In this document: positions 33,944 to 44,398 of the stretch, piece by piece
Layout: each line of letters starts with the position of its first letter
How positions within the stretch are numbered: the first letter of the stretch is position 1
Assembly (NCBI RefSeq): GCF_042477335.2
Contig: NC_091262.1
Coordinates: 68,062,001 to 68,126,000, forward strand
From: Ovis canadensis
Lineage: Eukaryota > Chordata > Mammalia > Artiodactyla > Bovidae
Length of the DNA: 64,000 nt
Direction: 5' to 3'
Notes under the pieces: generated by a model
Databases searched by the model: none
What the model saw: only the letters and a program-made list of their open reading frames with translations
What the model was told of the DNA's origin: nothing
Position numbers and translations under genes: made by a program

Positions 33944-34360
33944 TGTCAGTTCAGTTCAGCTCAGTCACTCCATCACGTCCAGCTCTTTGCGACCTCATGG
34001 GCTGCAGGACGCCAGGCTTCCCTGTCCAACTCCCAGAGCTCGCTCAGACTCATGTCCATCGAGCTGGTGATGCCATCCAACCATTTCATCCTCTGTCGTC
34101 CCCTTCTCCTCCTGCCTTCAATCTTTCCCAGCATCAGGATCTTCTCCAACGAGTGAGTTCTTCGCATCAGGTGGCCAAATTATTGGAGTTTCAGCTTCAG
34201 CATCAGTCCTTCCAATGAATATTCAGGACTGATTTCCTTTAGGATGGACTGATTGGATCCCCTTGCAGTCCAAGAGACTCTCAAGAGTCTTCTTCAACAC
34301 CACAGTTCAAAAGCATCAGTTCTTCAGCACTCAGCTTTCTTTATAGTCCAACTCTCACAG
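33944..34360 (-). mobile_element. BovB 3' fragment in L1, older group
   Basis: Reverse-strand BovB from its TTCAGTTCAG tail to the segment complementary to YGCESWTIKKA. Older-group signature (CTTCAATCTTTCCCAGC). L1 homology resumes on both sides. A flanking duplication is not clear. Confidence 0.9.
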
Positions 34361-35309
34361 GAGACAGAAATATAGGTCAATGAAGTAGAATTGAGAGTTT
34401 AGAAATAAACCCATATTTTTATGGTCAATTGATTTTTAACAAAAGTGCCAAGAAAATTCAATGAGAAATGGATAATCTTTACAATATGTGGTCCTGAAAC
34501 AACTGGATTACTGAACATGTGAATGAATAAATGAGTGAATAAATCAAAATGGACAGCAGACATAAATGTCAGAGCAAAAGCTATAAAACCATTAGGAGAA
34601 ATTATTGGAATAAAGCTTTGTGACCTTGGGTTTCTTAAATATGATAAATAGCAAAAGAAACATAGACAAATTGAACTTTCTCAAATTAAAAACTTTTTTA
34701 CTTCAAAAGATACCATGTAAACAGTGAGAAAACAACCCACAGAATGGGATAAAATATTCACAAGTCATATATTTAATAAAAGTCTTATTACAGATATATG
34801 AATAATTCTTACAACTCAATTTAAAAAAAAAGACAATCTTAAAATGGGCAACGGATTTGAATTAACATTTCTCCAAAAAAAAAGGATACACAAGTGAAAG
34901 ATGTCACTAGTCACTGTGGAGATGCAAATCAAATCCACTATGAGATATCATTTCACACCCACTAGGATGGCCGTAATCTTAACAGTATTCCAAGCATCAG
35001 CGAGGATGTGGAGGAACTGAAACACTCATACATTGCCGGTAGGACTGTTAAATGCAGCCACTTTGAGAAACAGTTTGATGGTTCCCTGAAATATTAAATA
35101 TAGAATACCATATGACCCAACAATTCAACTCCTTGGTGTTTACCCAGAAGAGATGAAAACATATGTCCACACAAAGGCTTATACACAAATGCTCACAGCA
35201 GTACCATTCACAACAGCCAAACAAGTGGAAACAACCCAAATATCCAGCCACCGATAAATGGGTAAACATAGTGTGGCACATTCATACACTAGAAAATCAT
35301 TCAGTCATA

Positions 35310-35462
35310 AAAAATGAAGGACTTGTTGTGGCTTATTGGTGGCTTATTGGTTAGGATTCAGTACTGTCACCAGTGTGGCCCAGGTTCAAACCCTGGTTGG
35401 AGAACTCCCAAAAGCTGTGCGGCGTGGCCAAAGGGAAAAAAGTACAATTCAGGAAAAATGAA
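35310..35462 (+). mobile_element. CHR-type SINE in L1
   Basis: Body about 35319-35453 with GGTTAGGATTCAGTACTGTC, a box B (GGTTCAAACCCTGG) and the CHR-like GCTGTGCGGCGTGGCCAAAG end. Flanked by AAAAATGAA at 35310-35318 and 35454-35462. Contains a short duplication of GGCTTATTGGT near its head. Confidence 0.83.
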
Positions 35463-35667
35463 AGACTGATTCACACAACAACATGAATATTAAGAGCATA
35501 ATTCTCAGCAAAAGAAACAAAACATAAGAGGCCACATATTGGATGATTCCATTTCTATTAAATGTCCAGAATAGGCCAGTTTATAGAGACAGAAAGCAGA
35601 TTAGTGGTTGCCAGGGGCTGGGAAGAGAGAAGACTAGAGAGTGACTAATGATGGGTACAGAGTTTTT

Positions 35668-36133
35668 TCTTTTCTTTAATTGTGTTAAAATATACATTTA
35701 AAATGTATCACCACCATATTTAAATGTACAATTTGATGGCACTAAATGCATTCATATTGTTGTACAACCATTATCAACATCCATCCCTAGAAATCACCTT
35801 GCAAACACTCTGTACCTATTAAACACTAATTCACTTTTCCCCACCCCCTCACCCCCTGACAGCGACACACACCTCAAGTTTCAGCCATGTTGCAGCATCT
35901 GTCAGACTTTCTTTCCCTTTTAAAAATGAGTACCGTCTCATCGTATATATGTACCACATTTTCTTTATCCATTGACCCACTGATGGACACTCCACTTGCT
36001 TCCACCTTTCAGTGATTGTGAATAATGCTGCTATGAACATGAATGCACAAATATCTCTTCAAGACCCTGATTTCAATTCTTCGGGTTTACTCCCATAAGT
36101 GAAATTATGGGATCATATTAGGTAGGGTTTTTT
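35668..36133 (-). mobile_element. Old L1 3' fragment inside L1, opposite strand
   Basis: Complement of an L1 ORF2 end and 3' UTR: GAGTACCGTCTCATCGTATA, CCACTGATGGACACTCC, GTGAATAATGCTGCTATGAAC, preceded by a T-rich stretch that would be the complemented A-tail. Plus-strand L1 resumes near 36134, so this fragment inserted into the older L1. Confidence 0.75.
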
Positions 36134-36774
36134 AATGATGATGGCAATGTTCTTGAATTATAGTGGTAATGGCTATACATCTCTTTAAATATACAAAAAC
36201 CACTGAACTGTACATTTCCTATGGCTGATTCATGTTGAGGTTTGACAGAAAACAGCAAAATTCTGTAAAGCAACTATCCTTCGATAAGAAATAAATTAGT
36301 TTTTAAAAAGAGATTATATTTCTCTTTCGAAAGAAAGAAATACAGATGCTTATGCATTTGCTGTTTAATGATAATTCAAATGAGGTACTTTAGCCACTAA
36401 ATTCAACAAACAAAAACGGCTATAGTTTTATAAATAGTAGATAAAAGAAGAAATGGGGGAAGTAGAGATGGAAAAACAAGACATATAAGATGGAGAAAAA
36501 GACATAAAAAAATTTTAATAGAAGAAAGAAAAATAAAAATGGACATAAGCTCACACATAAATTTAGGTTAAAATGTAAACATCCAGATCCTTTTAATCCT
36601 GAGTGATTCTTGTTTCCCCACTATACCACCCCACCATAACTCCCTCAGCCCTGTTTCTGATCTCTGAGTTCCTCTCACATAAGCATGTGAATATGAATTA
36701 AAGTGCTCATGTTATGATCTCCAACTCACTTAACTTGTAAGGATCAAAGTAAATTACCATTTATTAAGCAGAAC

Positions 36775-36910
36775 AGTTAGCTGGAAAGAAACTTGATTTA
36801 GGAGTCAGAAAGCTTGGGTTCAATTCAATTCATCTATTTTCCAATCTCATATGCCGTCAAGCTGAAGTACTGAGAACAGTGCCTGTGGTTGAAAACCCTG
36901 AATTTCTAAT
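36775..36910 (+). mobile_element. MIR SINE relic
   Basis: GGAGTCAGAAAGCTTGGGTTCAA matches the MIR tRNA-like part, and AGAACAGTGCCTG its later part. Heavily decayed. 36301-36774 holds no other recognised feature. Confidence 0.55.
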
Positions 36911-37269
36911 CATATTAGTAGTAATTGATTTAAAGATCTAATAAAAGGCACTGAGAATTCAAAATAGCATCTATGGTTCATGTCAAGATGTGCCAACTAC
37001 AAAATGCTATGAAATCAATACAACCTTGGAAGGGAAACTGCAGCTGGCTAAGAAAACTCCAAGAGATTTTCATGACAGGTGTGCATAGGACACAAAGTTA
37101 GTGACCTGTTGGGGACAAAATAAAAGATACGAACCACTTCCCCTTAATATACAATGACTTTTAACTCATTTCTTATGAAATATAATTGACACATCATCTG
37201 TGCTGCTATTTTCATTGAACTAACATGGGACTTTTCCAGTTTCATTGTCTGCATTCTAAGCATAATTTT
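36911..37269. other. No gene or repeat recognised
   Basis: No supportable feature. Confidence 0.45.
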
Positions 37270-37432
37270 CTAAATTTTTATTTTGTATTGGAGTATAACC
37301 GATTAACAAACAATGTTGTGATAGTTTCAGATGAACAGTGAAGGGACTCAGCCATACATATAGATGTATCCATTCTCCCCAAAATTCCCCTCTCATCCAG
37401 GCTGACACATAACATTGAGCAGAGTTCCATGT
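37270..37432 (-). mobile_element. L1 3' UTR fragment
   Basis: TTTTATTTTGTATTGGAGTA, AACAATGTTGTGATAG, GGGACTCAGCCATACATATA and CATCCAGGCTGACACATAAC match the complement of the ruminant L1 3' UTR. Strongly 5'-truncated. Confidence 0.82.
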
Positions 37433-38278
37433 GTCTAAGATTAATCTTAAAGACTTATGTGAAGGATGTATCTACTAAAAATATTAACATTTCCCTAGAT
37501 GTTATAATAATTAAAATCTTAATGCCATTGTTACTGACTCCATAGAATCTATGTTATTTTTCATATGCACCAAAAAAATGGGAGTGTGGGAGTCAAAAAA
37601 TAGAAGATGATAATAAGTGACTGACTGGAGACTCCCATCCTTAGTTTCTCTCATAAATTATCATTCTTATTATCCTTATCACTCACTACTCATGTTCCTC
37701 TCAATTCTACAAGAGGCTGGCTGGGCTTTAGGATTCAAACAAAAGAATTAGAACCTCTGACAACATTGGGTTCCCTCTCCCGTGCAGCAAAAATTGGCTA
37801 GAGCTGGGTTGCAGGCACCCTCTAAATGGTTCATGAGTTCTCTAGAGTGACACATTTCCACCTGACCTGTTTCTTTCATTTATGCTCCCTACTTGATCAC
37901 CATAGCCCTTCTCTATAAGATTGAGCCTTAAGAAATTCTAACATGCAATGGCCTGAAAGAGAAAGACAGATTTGCTGAGGAAGTTGAGAAGAAGTCACAG
38001 AGATAGGAGGACAACTTGGAAGTGATGTGAAGAGAGGGTTGTCAGAAAAGGAGAGTGACCAGTGTGTTTCACGTGTGGCCAAGAGAACAAATGAGACAAA
38101 AACTGAGATATACTCACTGAATTTAGAATCTTAGAAGCTGGCAATTTTACCCTTCTTTGTGGGGTTTTCTGTTGTTGTTTTGTATTTGGTGGTTTGTTTC
38201 ATTTTGCTTTTAAGTTGGATTCTGCAGCTATATAGAAGTGGGTTAGGAACTTCAGAAATTACTGACTTGAGTAATGCT
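37433..38278. other. No gene or repeat recognised
   Basis: Short frames only. No supportable feature. Confidence 0.45.
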
Positions 38279-38745
38279 CTCCAACCCCTACCCCTCAATT
38301 CATGTCCACCTGGAAATTGTGACTTCGGAAGTCAAACCTTTGCAGATGCAATTGCATTAAGATGAGGTCATATTAGATTGCTCATGCATGCTCAGTAGCT
38401 CAGTTGCGTCTGACTCTGGAACACTATGGACTATATAGCCTGCCAGGCTCCTCTCTCCATGGGATTTTCCAGGCAAGAATACTGGAGTAAGTCAAATGAC
38501 TCTTGTCTTTAGAGAAGAAAATTAGGGCATCGAAAGACATTAGAGAGGAGAACACCATGAGAAGACAGAGATAGAGATTGCATCCACAAGCCAAGAAATG
38601 CCAAGGGTTTCTGGTAACACCAAGAGTGAAGAAGAGACAAGGAAGGGCTCGTCCTTGGAGACCTCAGAAGGAGCGCAGCTTTGCTGACACCTTGATTTTG
38701 GATACCTAGCCTCCAGAACTGTGAGAGAATAATGCCTGCTACTGT
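38279..38745 (+). mobile_element. MLT1-like (ERVL-MaLR) LTR relic, SINE-interrupted
   Basis: Left piece to 38383 (TTGCAGATGCAATTGCATTAAG) and right piece from about 38493 (CATGAGAAGACAGAG, GCTGACACCTTGATTTTGGA, CTCCAGAACTGTGAGAGAAT) follow MLT1 order on the plus strand. A partial Bov-tA lies between. Confidence 0.72.
38384..38492 (-). mobile_element. Bov-tA SINE, 3' part only
   Basis: GTAGCTCAGTTGCGTCTGACTC through GGCAAGAATACTGGAGTAAG on the reverse strand. The tRNA-like head is missing. It splits the MaLR relic. Confidence 0.82.
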
Positions 38746-39154
38746 TATAACAGTGCCAGGAAGCTAATATACAGAGTGAGAAAATTGAAACCATGAGTAC
38801 AGAGATATTTGCAGAAGTTTGGGCACATGTAGAAGAAAAAGATAGGACGCAACAAAGAAAGAGAGAATTAAAAATTGATCATAGTATTTAGACATTGTAT
38901 GCTTTTTCCTAGAACTTCTTGGCTGCTGCAGTGTAAGTATAGAGAATTGAAGAGTAAGGTTCACTGAAGAGTAGAATTTCATCAAATGGTTATAATGGAA
39001 AGACAAAGGGATAGGAATTTATAGAGTCATAATTTTACTGAAATGAAGAACTATGGACTCCATACTACCTAAGGAGGAAAATTAAGAAAAAAGAGGATTG
39101 ATGGACTTGGAGAAAGTAAAGGGGTCAAAGAACCAGAGAATATCATTAAGCCCA
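38746..39154. other. No gene or repeat recognised
   Basis: Interval between two MaLR-like pieces. Nothing supportable. Confidence 0.4.
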
Positions 39155-39335
39155 TGTTATGGGCTGAAAGGTATCCTCCTAAAATTCATCTGTTAGAGCT
39201 CTAACCCCCAATGTGACTGTATCTGGAAACACGGCCTTCAAAGGAGATAAGGTTAAAAGAACTCATAAGGGTGGAACCCTAATCCAATAAGACTAGTATT
39301 CTTATAAAAATAACAATAGACTCCAGACTTCCTAA
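39155..39335 (+). mobile_element. MLT1-like LTR relic, 5' part
   Basis: TGTTATGGGCTGAAAGGTAT, CTAACCCCCAATGTGACTGT, CTCATAAGGGTGGAACCCTA, TCTTATAAAAATAACAATAG follow the first half of an MLT1-type LTR. A second, separate MaLR relic close to that at 38279-38745. Confidence 0.75.
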
Positions 39336-39390
39336 TCCCACTCCTACTGAACTGCTGTGAAATAATTCTGATATTTATGTGTCTGCTCAA

Positions 39391-39546
39391 TTTTTATTTT
39401 TTTTATTTTAAACTTTTTATATTGTATTGGGATATGGCCAGTTCACAATGTTGCGTTAGTTCCCAGTGAACAACATAGGGACTCAGCCATGCATACACAT
39501 GTATCCATTCTCCCTCAAACTCTCCTCCCATCCAGGCTGCCACATC
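39391..39546 (-). mobile_element. L1 3' UTR fragment
   Basis: T-rich start, then TATTGTATTGGGATATGGCC, CACAATGTTGCGTTAG, GGGACTCAGCCATGCATACA and CCATCCAGGCTGCCACAT. Same region as 37270-37432, independent insertion. Confidence 0.82.
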
Positions 39547-39720
39547 AAGGGCTCAATTCTTATTTTTAATACTGTGTTAAGCTGACAAGCTATGAGGTTC
39601 AGTTTTGGTTTATGGACTATCATTTACAGTGTCTGTCTCAGAATCCCTCCATGTCCACAACTTCAGTTGCTAACTCAATACCAATGTTTGCCAAATTTTC
39701 TTCTCCTCTAACTTACATAG

Positions 39721-39925
39721 CATTAGTCGCTCAGTCATATCCAACTCTTTGTGACCCCATGTACGGTAGCCCATCAGGCTCCTTCATCCATGGGATTTTC
39801 CAGGCAAGAATATTGGAATGGGCTGCCATTTCCTTCTTCAAGGGATCTTCCCAAATCAGGGATCAAACCCAGGTCTACTGCATTACTGGCAGACTCTTTA
39901 CTGTCTGAGCCACTAGGGAAGTCCC
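39721..39925 (-). mobile_element. Bov-tA SINE
   Basis: Near full length. Head at the right (CTGAGCCACTAGGGAAGTCCC). A short TACAT motif on both sides may be the remains of a duplication. Confidence 0.9.
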
Positions 39926-39966
39926 AAAGTACATGTTTTGGCCGAGAGAAAACATTACAGGACCTC

Positions 39967-41117
39967 TCAGTTCAGTTCAATTCAGTCACTCAGTTGTGTC
40001 CAACTCTGTGAGACTCTACAGACTGTAGCATGCCAGGCTTCCCTGTCCATCACCAATACCTGAAGCTTGCTCAGACTCATGGCCATTGAGTCAGTGATGC
40101 CATCCAACCATCTCATCCTCTGTCATCCCCTTCTCCTGCCTTCAATCTTTCCCAGCATCAGGGTCTTTTCTCATGCGTCAGTTCTTCGTATATGGTGGCC
40201 AAAGTGTTGGAGCTTCAGCTTCAGCATCAGTCCTTCCAATGAATATTCAGGACTGATTTCCTTTAGGATTGACTGGTTGGATCTCCTTGCCAGTCTAAGG
40301 GACTCTCAAGAGTCTTCTCCAATACCATAGTTCAAAAGCATCAATTCTCACATCCATACATGACTACTGGAAAAACCACAGATAGCTTTGACTAGACAGA
40401 CCTTTGTTGGCAAAGTAATGTCTCTGCATTTTAATATGCTGTCTAGGTTTATCACAGCTCTTCTATTAATTTCACGGCTGCAGTCACCATCCACAGTGAT
40501 TTTGGAGCCCAAGGAAATAAAGTCTATCACTGTTTCCATTATTTCCCCATCTATTTTCCATGAACTGATGGGACCAGATGCCATGATCTTCGTTTTTTGA
40601 ATGTTGAGTTTTAAGCCAGCTTTTTCACTCTCTTCTTTCACCTTCATCAAAAGGCTCTTTAATTCCTCTTAGCTTTCTGCCATAAGGGTGGCATCATCTG
40701 CATATTTGAGGTTATTGATATTTCTCCTGGCAATCTTGATTCCAGCTTGTGCTTTATCCAGCCTGGCATTTCACATGATGTACTCTGCATAGAAGTTAAA
40801 TAAGCAGGGTGACAACATACAGCCTTGATGTACTCCTTTCCCAAGTTGGAACCAGTCTTTTGTTCCATGTCCAGTTCTAACTATTGCTTCTTGACTTGCA
40901 TACAGGTTTCTCAGGAGTCAGGTAAGGTGGCCTGGTATTCCCCTCTCTTGAAGAATTTTCCACAGTTTGTTGTGACTCACACATTCAAAGGTTTCAGTGG
41001 AGTCAATGAAGCAGAAGTAGCTGTATTTCTAGAATTCTCTTGCTTTTTCTATGATCCAATGAATGTTGGCAATTTGATCTCTGGTTCCTCTGGCTTTTCT
41101 AAATTCAGCTTGAACAA
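39967..41117 (-). mobile_element. BovB, 5'-truncated, older group
   Basis: Reverse-strand copy from the TTCAGTTCAATTCAG tail to the segment complementary to KAREFQKN...QAEFRKA. The catalytic YADD is still encoded (complement of 40693-40704), but the frame is interrupted by several shifts and stops, with only pieces of 69-100 codons open on the reverse strand. Older-group signature near 40140. Confidence 0.92.
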
Positions 41118-42360
41118 CTGGCTAGCCAATACCCTAATCAATATTTCTATCTGGAGACCTCAGAGCACCTCAAACTCAACATGACTGTAAGTCTCACAGT
41201 TTCAGTCTCCAGACCTACTCCTTCCTGTTCCAGCATTTCTAACCTTGGGAAGTAGCACACTCATTCATCTGCTTGTGAAAGCTAAAGGTCTCTTTCAACA
41301 ACTTCCTGTCCCTCAGCCTTTATATCCAAGTCCCACAATCTTATCTCCTAGCATCTTTGTCTTACCTTACTGGTTCTATCTCCTAGTGTTAGTCGATCAG
41401 TTGTATCCAACTCTTTGTGACCCCCGTGGACTATAGCCAGCCAAGCTCCTTGGTCCATAGGACTTTCCAAGCAAGAATGCTGGAGTGGATTGCTATTTCC
41501 TTCTTCAGGGGATCTTCCCAACCCAGGGATCAAACCCAGATCTCCTGCATTGCAGGCAGATTCTTTACTGTCTGAGCCACCAGGAAAGCCTTCTATTTCC
41601 TAAGCATCAATTAAATCTGCCTTCTCACAGCTACTAATTTATCCCCAGCTATGATCATCTCTTCACCATCACAATGCAATAGCCTACTAGCTGATCTTTC
41701 CACATTCACTCAGTTTGGATTCAATTCAATCATTTCTCAGCTGCATGCAGTATAGTGTGATCTTTCCAAAACACAAAACTGATCATGCGCCATGCTTCCC
41801 TTCTCCATCCAGTCCCAATAGCTTTGCACATCCCCCAAATCCATACCATTGCCTACAAGCCCCCATGCGCTCAAGCCCTACACAACTCCCCACTCACACT
41901 TCTTCACAGTTCCCCTCACTCCCAGCCCCAACCGCAGACCCTTATTCCAGTCACACTCACACTGAACTTCACTCAACTTTTTGAATGTATCATATTAGCT
42001 TCCATCATGGAATCTTTGGACATGCTGAAAAGATCTTCCTTTCATCCACAAACCACTCTCCTTATCCTTTTCCCTAATAAAACGATCTTCGCTCAAGAAC
42101 CACTTAGCCTTTAAGACCCGGTCTAAGACTTTGCTGTTGCCCTCGTAAACATGTATGTCTTCACGTAACAGCCTTATCTGTTTATAATTAAATATTCTTC
42201 AGGGTGATTATGTGATTAATGTCTGTCTCCTCTACTAAGTGAAAATTCAGTTTATTCATCACTACTAATTAAATAGGTATATTTTTTTATCACCCTTGAT
42301 TTCTATTGCCTAACATAGTACACAACACATTATAGGCAGTTAACAAATATTTGCTGAACT
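41118..42360 (+). mobile_element. L2 LINE relic, interrupted by a SINE
   Basis: CACCTCAAACTCAACATGAC, then ATAGCCTACTAGCTGATCTT, ACTGATCATGCGCCATGC, ATTGCCTACAAGCCCCCATG and finally TAACAAATATTTGCTGAACT follow the order of the L2 3' half and tail. Frames at 41715-42114 are open by chance or as L2 residue. Confidence 0.7.
41374..41602 (-). mobile_element. Bov-tA SINE in L2, 12-bp duplication
   Basis: Body 41386-41590 with head at the right (CTGAGCCACCAGGAAAGCC). Flanked by TTCTATCTCCTA at 41374-41385 and TTCTATTTCCTA at 41591-41602 (one mismatch). Confidence 0.93.
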
Positions 42361-42490
42361 ACTAAAGACTACATTCTTCCTAACTAAAACTGCCTTGCTC
42401 ATAGCCACTGAGAAAGAGGCAAGTAGTCACATTTTTTGCCTTAATGCCAGCAAACTGCCTACCAGGGCTGGTTAGACCAAAAAGAATAGA

Positions 42491-42840
42491 GTTCTCCCTC
42501 AGTATCCATAGGGGACAAGTTCCAGGATGCCAGCAGATGCCAAAATCCAGGATGTTCAAGTCTCTTATATAAAAACAACATAGTATTTGCATATAACCTA
42601 TGTACATCCTCCCATATACTTTAAATCATCTCTGTATTACTTACAGTATACAGAATAAAATGCAAAGTCTATATAAATAGTTGTAACTACAATGTACATG
42701 CTATATAAATAGTTCTCATACATGGCAAATTCAAATTTTCTTTTTGAAAATTTCTAGAATTTTCTTCCCCAAATATTTTCTACCCATGGTTGGTTTAATC
42801 CATTGATGTGGAACCAGCAAATATAGAGGGTGAGCTGTAT
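42491..42840. mobile_element. Tigger-like DNA transposon relic
   Basis: Starts GTTCTCCCTCAGTATCCATA and ends near ATATAGAGGGTGAGCTGTAT, roughly inverted to each other. In between, GATGCCAAAATCCAGGATGT, ATAAAAACAACATAGTATTTGC and ATCCTCCCATATACTTTAAATC match a non-autonomous pogo/Tigger-type element. No transposase frame. Confidence 0.75.
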
Positions 42841-42871
42841 CTCTTTATTATTTACTTTTTACTGTTTTGAC

Positions 42872-44398
42872 TAGCCCAGATAACCATAATGGTGTGATCA
42901 CTCACCTAGAGCCAGACATCCTAGAGTGTGAAGTCAAGTGGGCCTTAGGAAGCATCACTATAAACAAAGCTAGTGGAGGTAAAGAAATTCCAGCTGAGCT
43001 ATTTCAAATCATAAAAGATGATGCTATGAAAGTGCTGTATTCAATATGCCAGCAAATTTGGAAAATTCAGCGCAGGACTAGAAAAGATCAGTTTTCATTC
43101 CAATCCCAAAGAAAGGCAATGCCAAAGAATGTTCAAACTATGGCACAATTGCACTCATTTCACATGCGAGCAAGGTAATGCTCAAAATCCATCTAGTCAG
43201 GCTTCAACAGTATGTGAACCAAGAACTTCCAAACATACAAGCTGGATTTAGAAAAGGCAGAGGAACCAGAGATCAAATTGCCACATCCATTGGATCATAG
43301 AAAAAAAAAAAAAGAGAGAATTCCAGAAAAATATCTACTTCTGCTTCACTGACTATGCTAAAGCCTTTGACTGTGTGGATAACAACAAACTGTGGAGAAT
43401 TCTTTAAAAATTGGGAAAACCAGACTACCTTACCTGCCTCCTGAGAAACCTACACGCAGGTCAAGATGCAACAATTAGAACCAGACATGGAACAATGGAC
43501 TGGTTCCAAACTGGGAAAGGGCTACGTAAAGGCTGTATATTGTCACCTTGCTTATTTAACTTCTGTGCAGAGTACATCATGAGAAACGCTGGGCTGGATG
43601 AAGCACAAGTTGAAATCAAGATTGCTGGGAGAAATATCAGTAACTTCAGATAGCAGATGACATAACCTTTATGGTGGAAAGTGAAGAGGAATTAAAGAGC
43701 CTCCTGAGGAAGGTAAAGAGGAGAGTGAAAAAAACTGGCTTAAAACTCAACATTCAAAAATTGAAGATCATGTCATCTGGTCCCATCTCTTCATGACAAA
43801 TAGATGGCGGAACAATGGAAACAGTGGCAGACTTTATTTTCTTGGGCTCCAAAATCACTGTGGATGGTGATTGGAGCTTGCTCTTAGGGAGAAAAGCTAT
43901 GACAAACCTAAACAGTGTATTAAAAAACAGAGACATCACTTTGCCAACAAAGGTGTGTATACTCAAAGCTACCGTTTTTCCAGTAGTCATGTATGGATGT
44001 GAGAGCTGGACAATAAAAAAGGATGAGTGCCGAAGAATTAATGCTTTTAAACTGTGGTGTTGGAGAAGACTCTTGAGAGTCCCTTGGACAGCAAGGAGAC
44101 AAAATCAGTCAATCCTAAAGGAAATCAGTCATGAGTATTCATTGGAAGGACTGATGCTGATGCTCCAATACTTTGGCCACCTGATGCAAAGTGTTAACTC
44201 ATTGGAAAAGACCTAATGCTGTGAAAGATTGAAGGCAGGAGGAGAAGGAGGAGACAGAGGACCAGTTGGTTGGATGGCATCACCAATTCAGTGGACATGA
44301 GTTTGAGCAAACTCTGGGAAATAGTGAAGGACAGAGAGGCCTGGCATGCTGCAGCCCATGGGCGTGCAAAGAGTCACATACAACTGAGCAACTGAAGA
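42872..44398 (+). mobile_element. BovB, 5'-truncated, older group, heavily broken
   Basis: One of the longest BovB copies here; it begins upstream of the RT at the segment for DNHDGVI-HLEPDILE and runs to the tail. Lesions seen: an A-run expansion near 43301-43313, a TAG created at the YADD site (ATAGCAGATGAC near 43649-43660), a lost segment in the GDWSLLLGRK region near 43870, and a stop near 44214. Older-group signature at about 44221. Confidence 0.92.

Larger units (their letters stand above)
33751..36300 (+). mobile_element. Old L1 ORF2 and 3' UTR, three later insertions
   Basis: Plus-strand L1 pieces at 33751-33943, 34361-35309, 35463-35667 and 36134-36300. Visible ORF2-derived stretches include CAAGCTGATCCAAAAATTTA, GATGCAAATCAAATCCACTA with TGAGATATCATTTCACACCC, and AATGGGTAAACATAGTGTGG. 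The 3' part has TAGAGACAGAAAGCAGATTA and CCACTGAACTGTAC. A BovB fragment, a CHR SINE and an opposite-strand L1 fragment interrupt it. All reading frames are broken. The last about 80 bp (GATTCATGTTGAGGTTTGAC) may be a separate L1 3' end. Confidence 0.8.
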
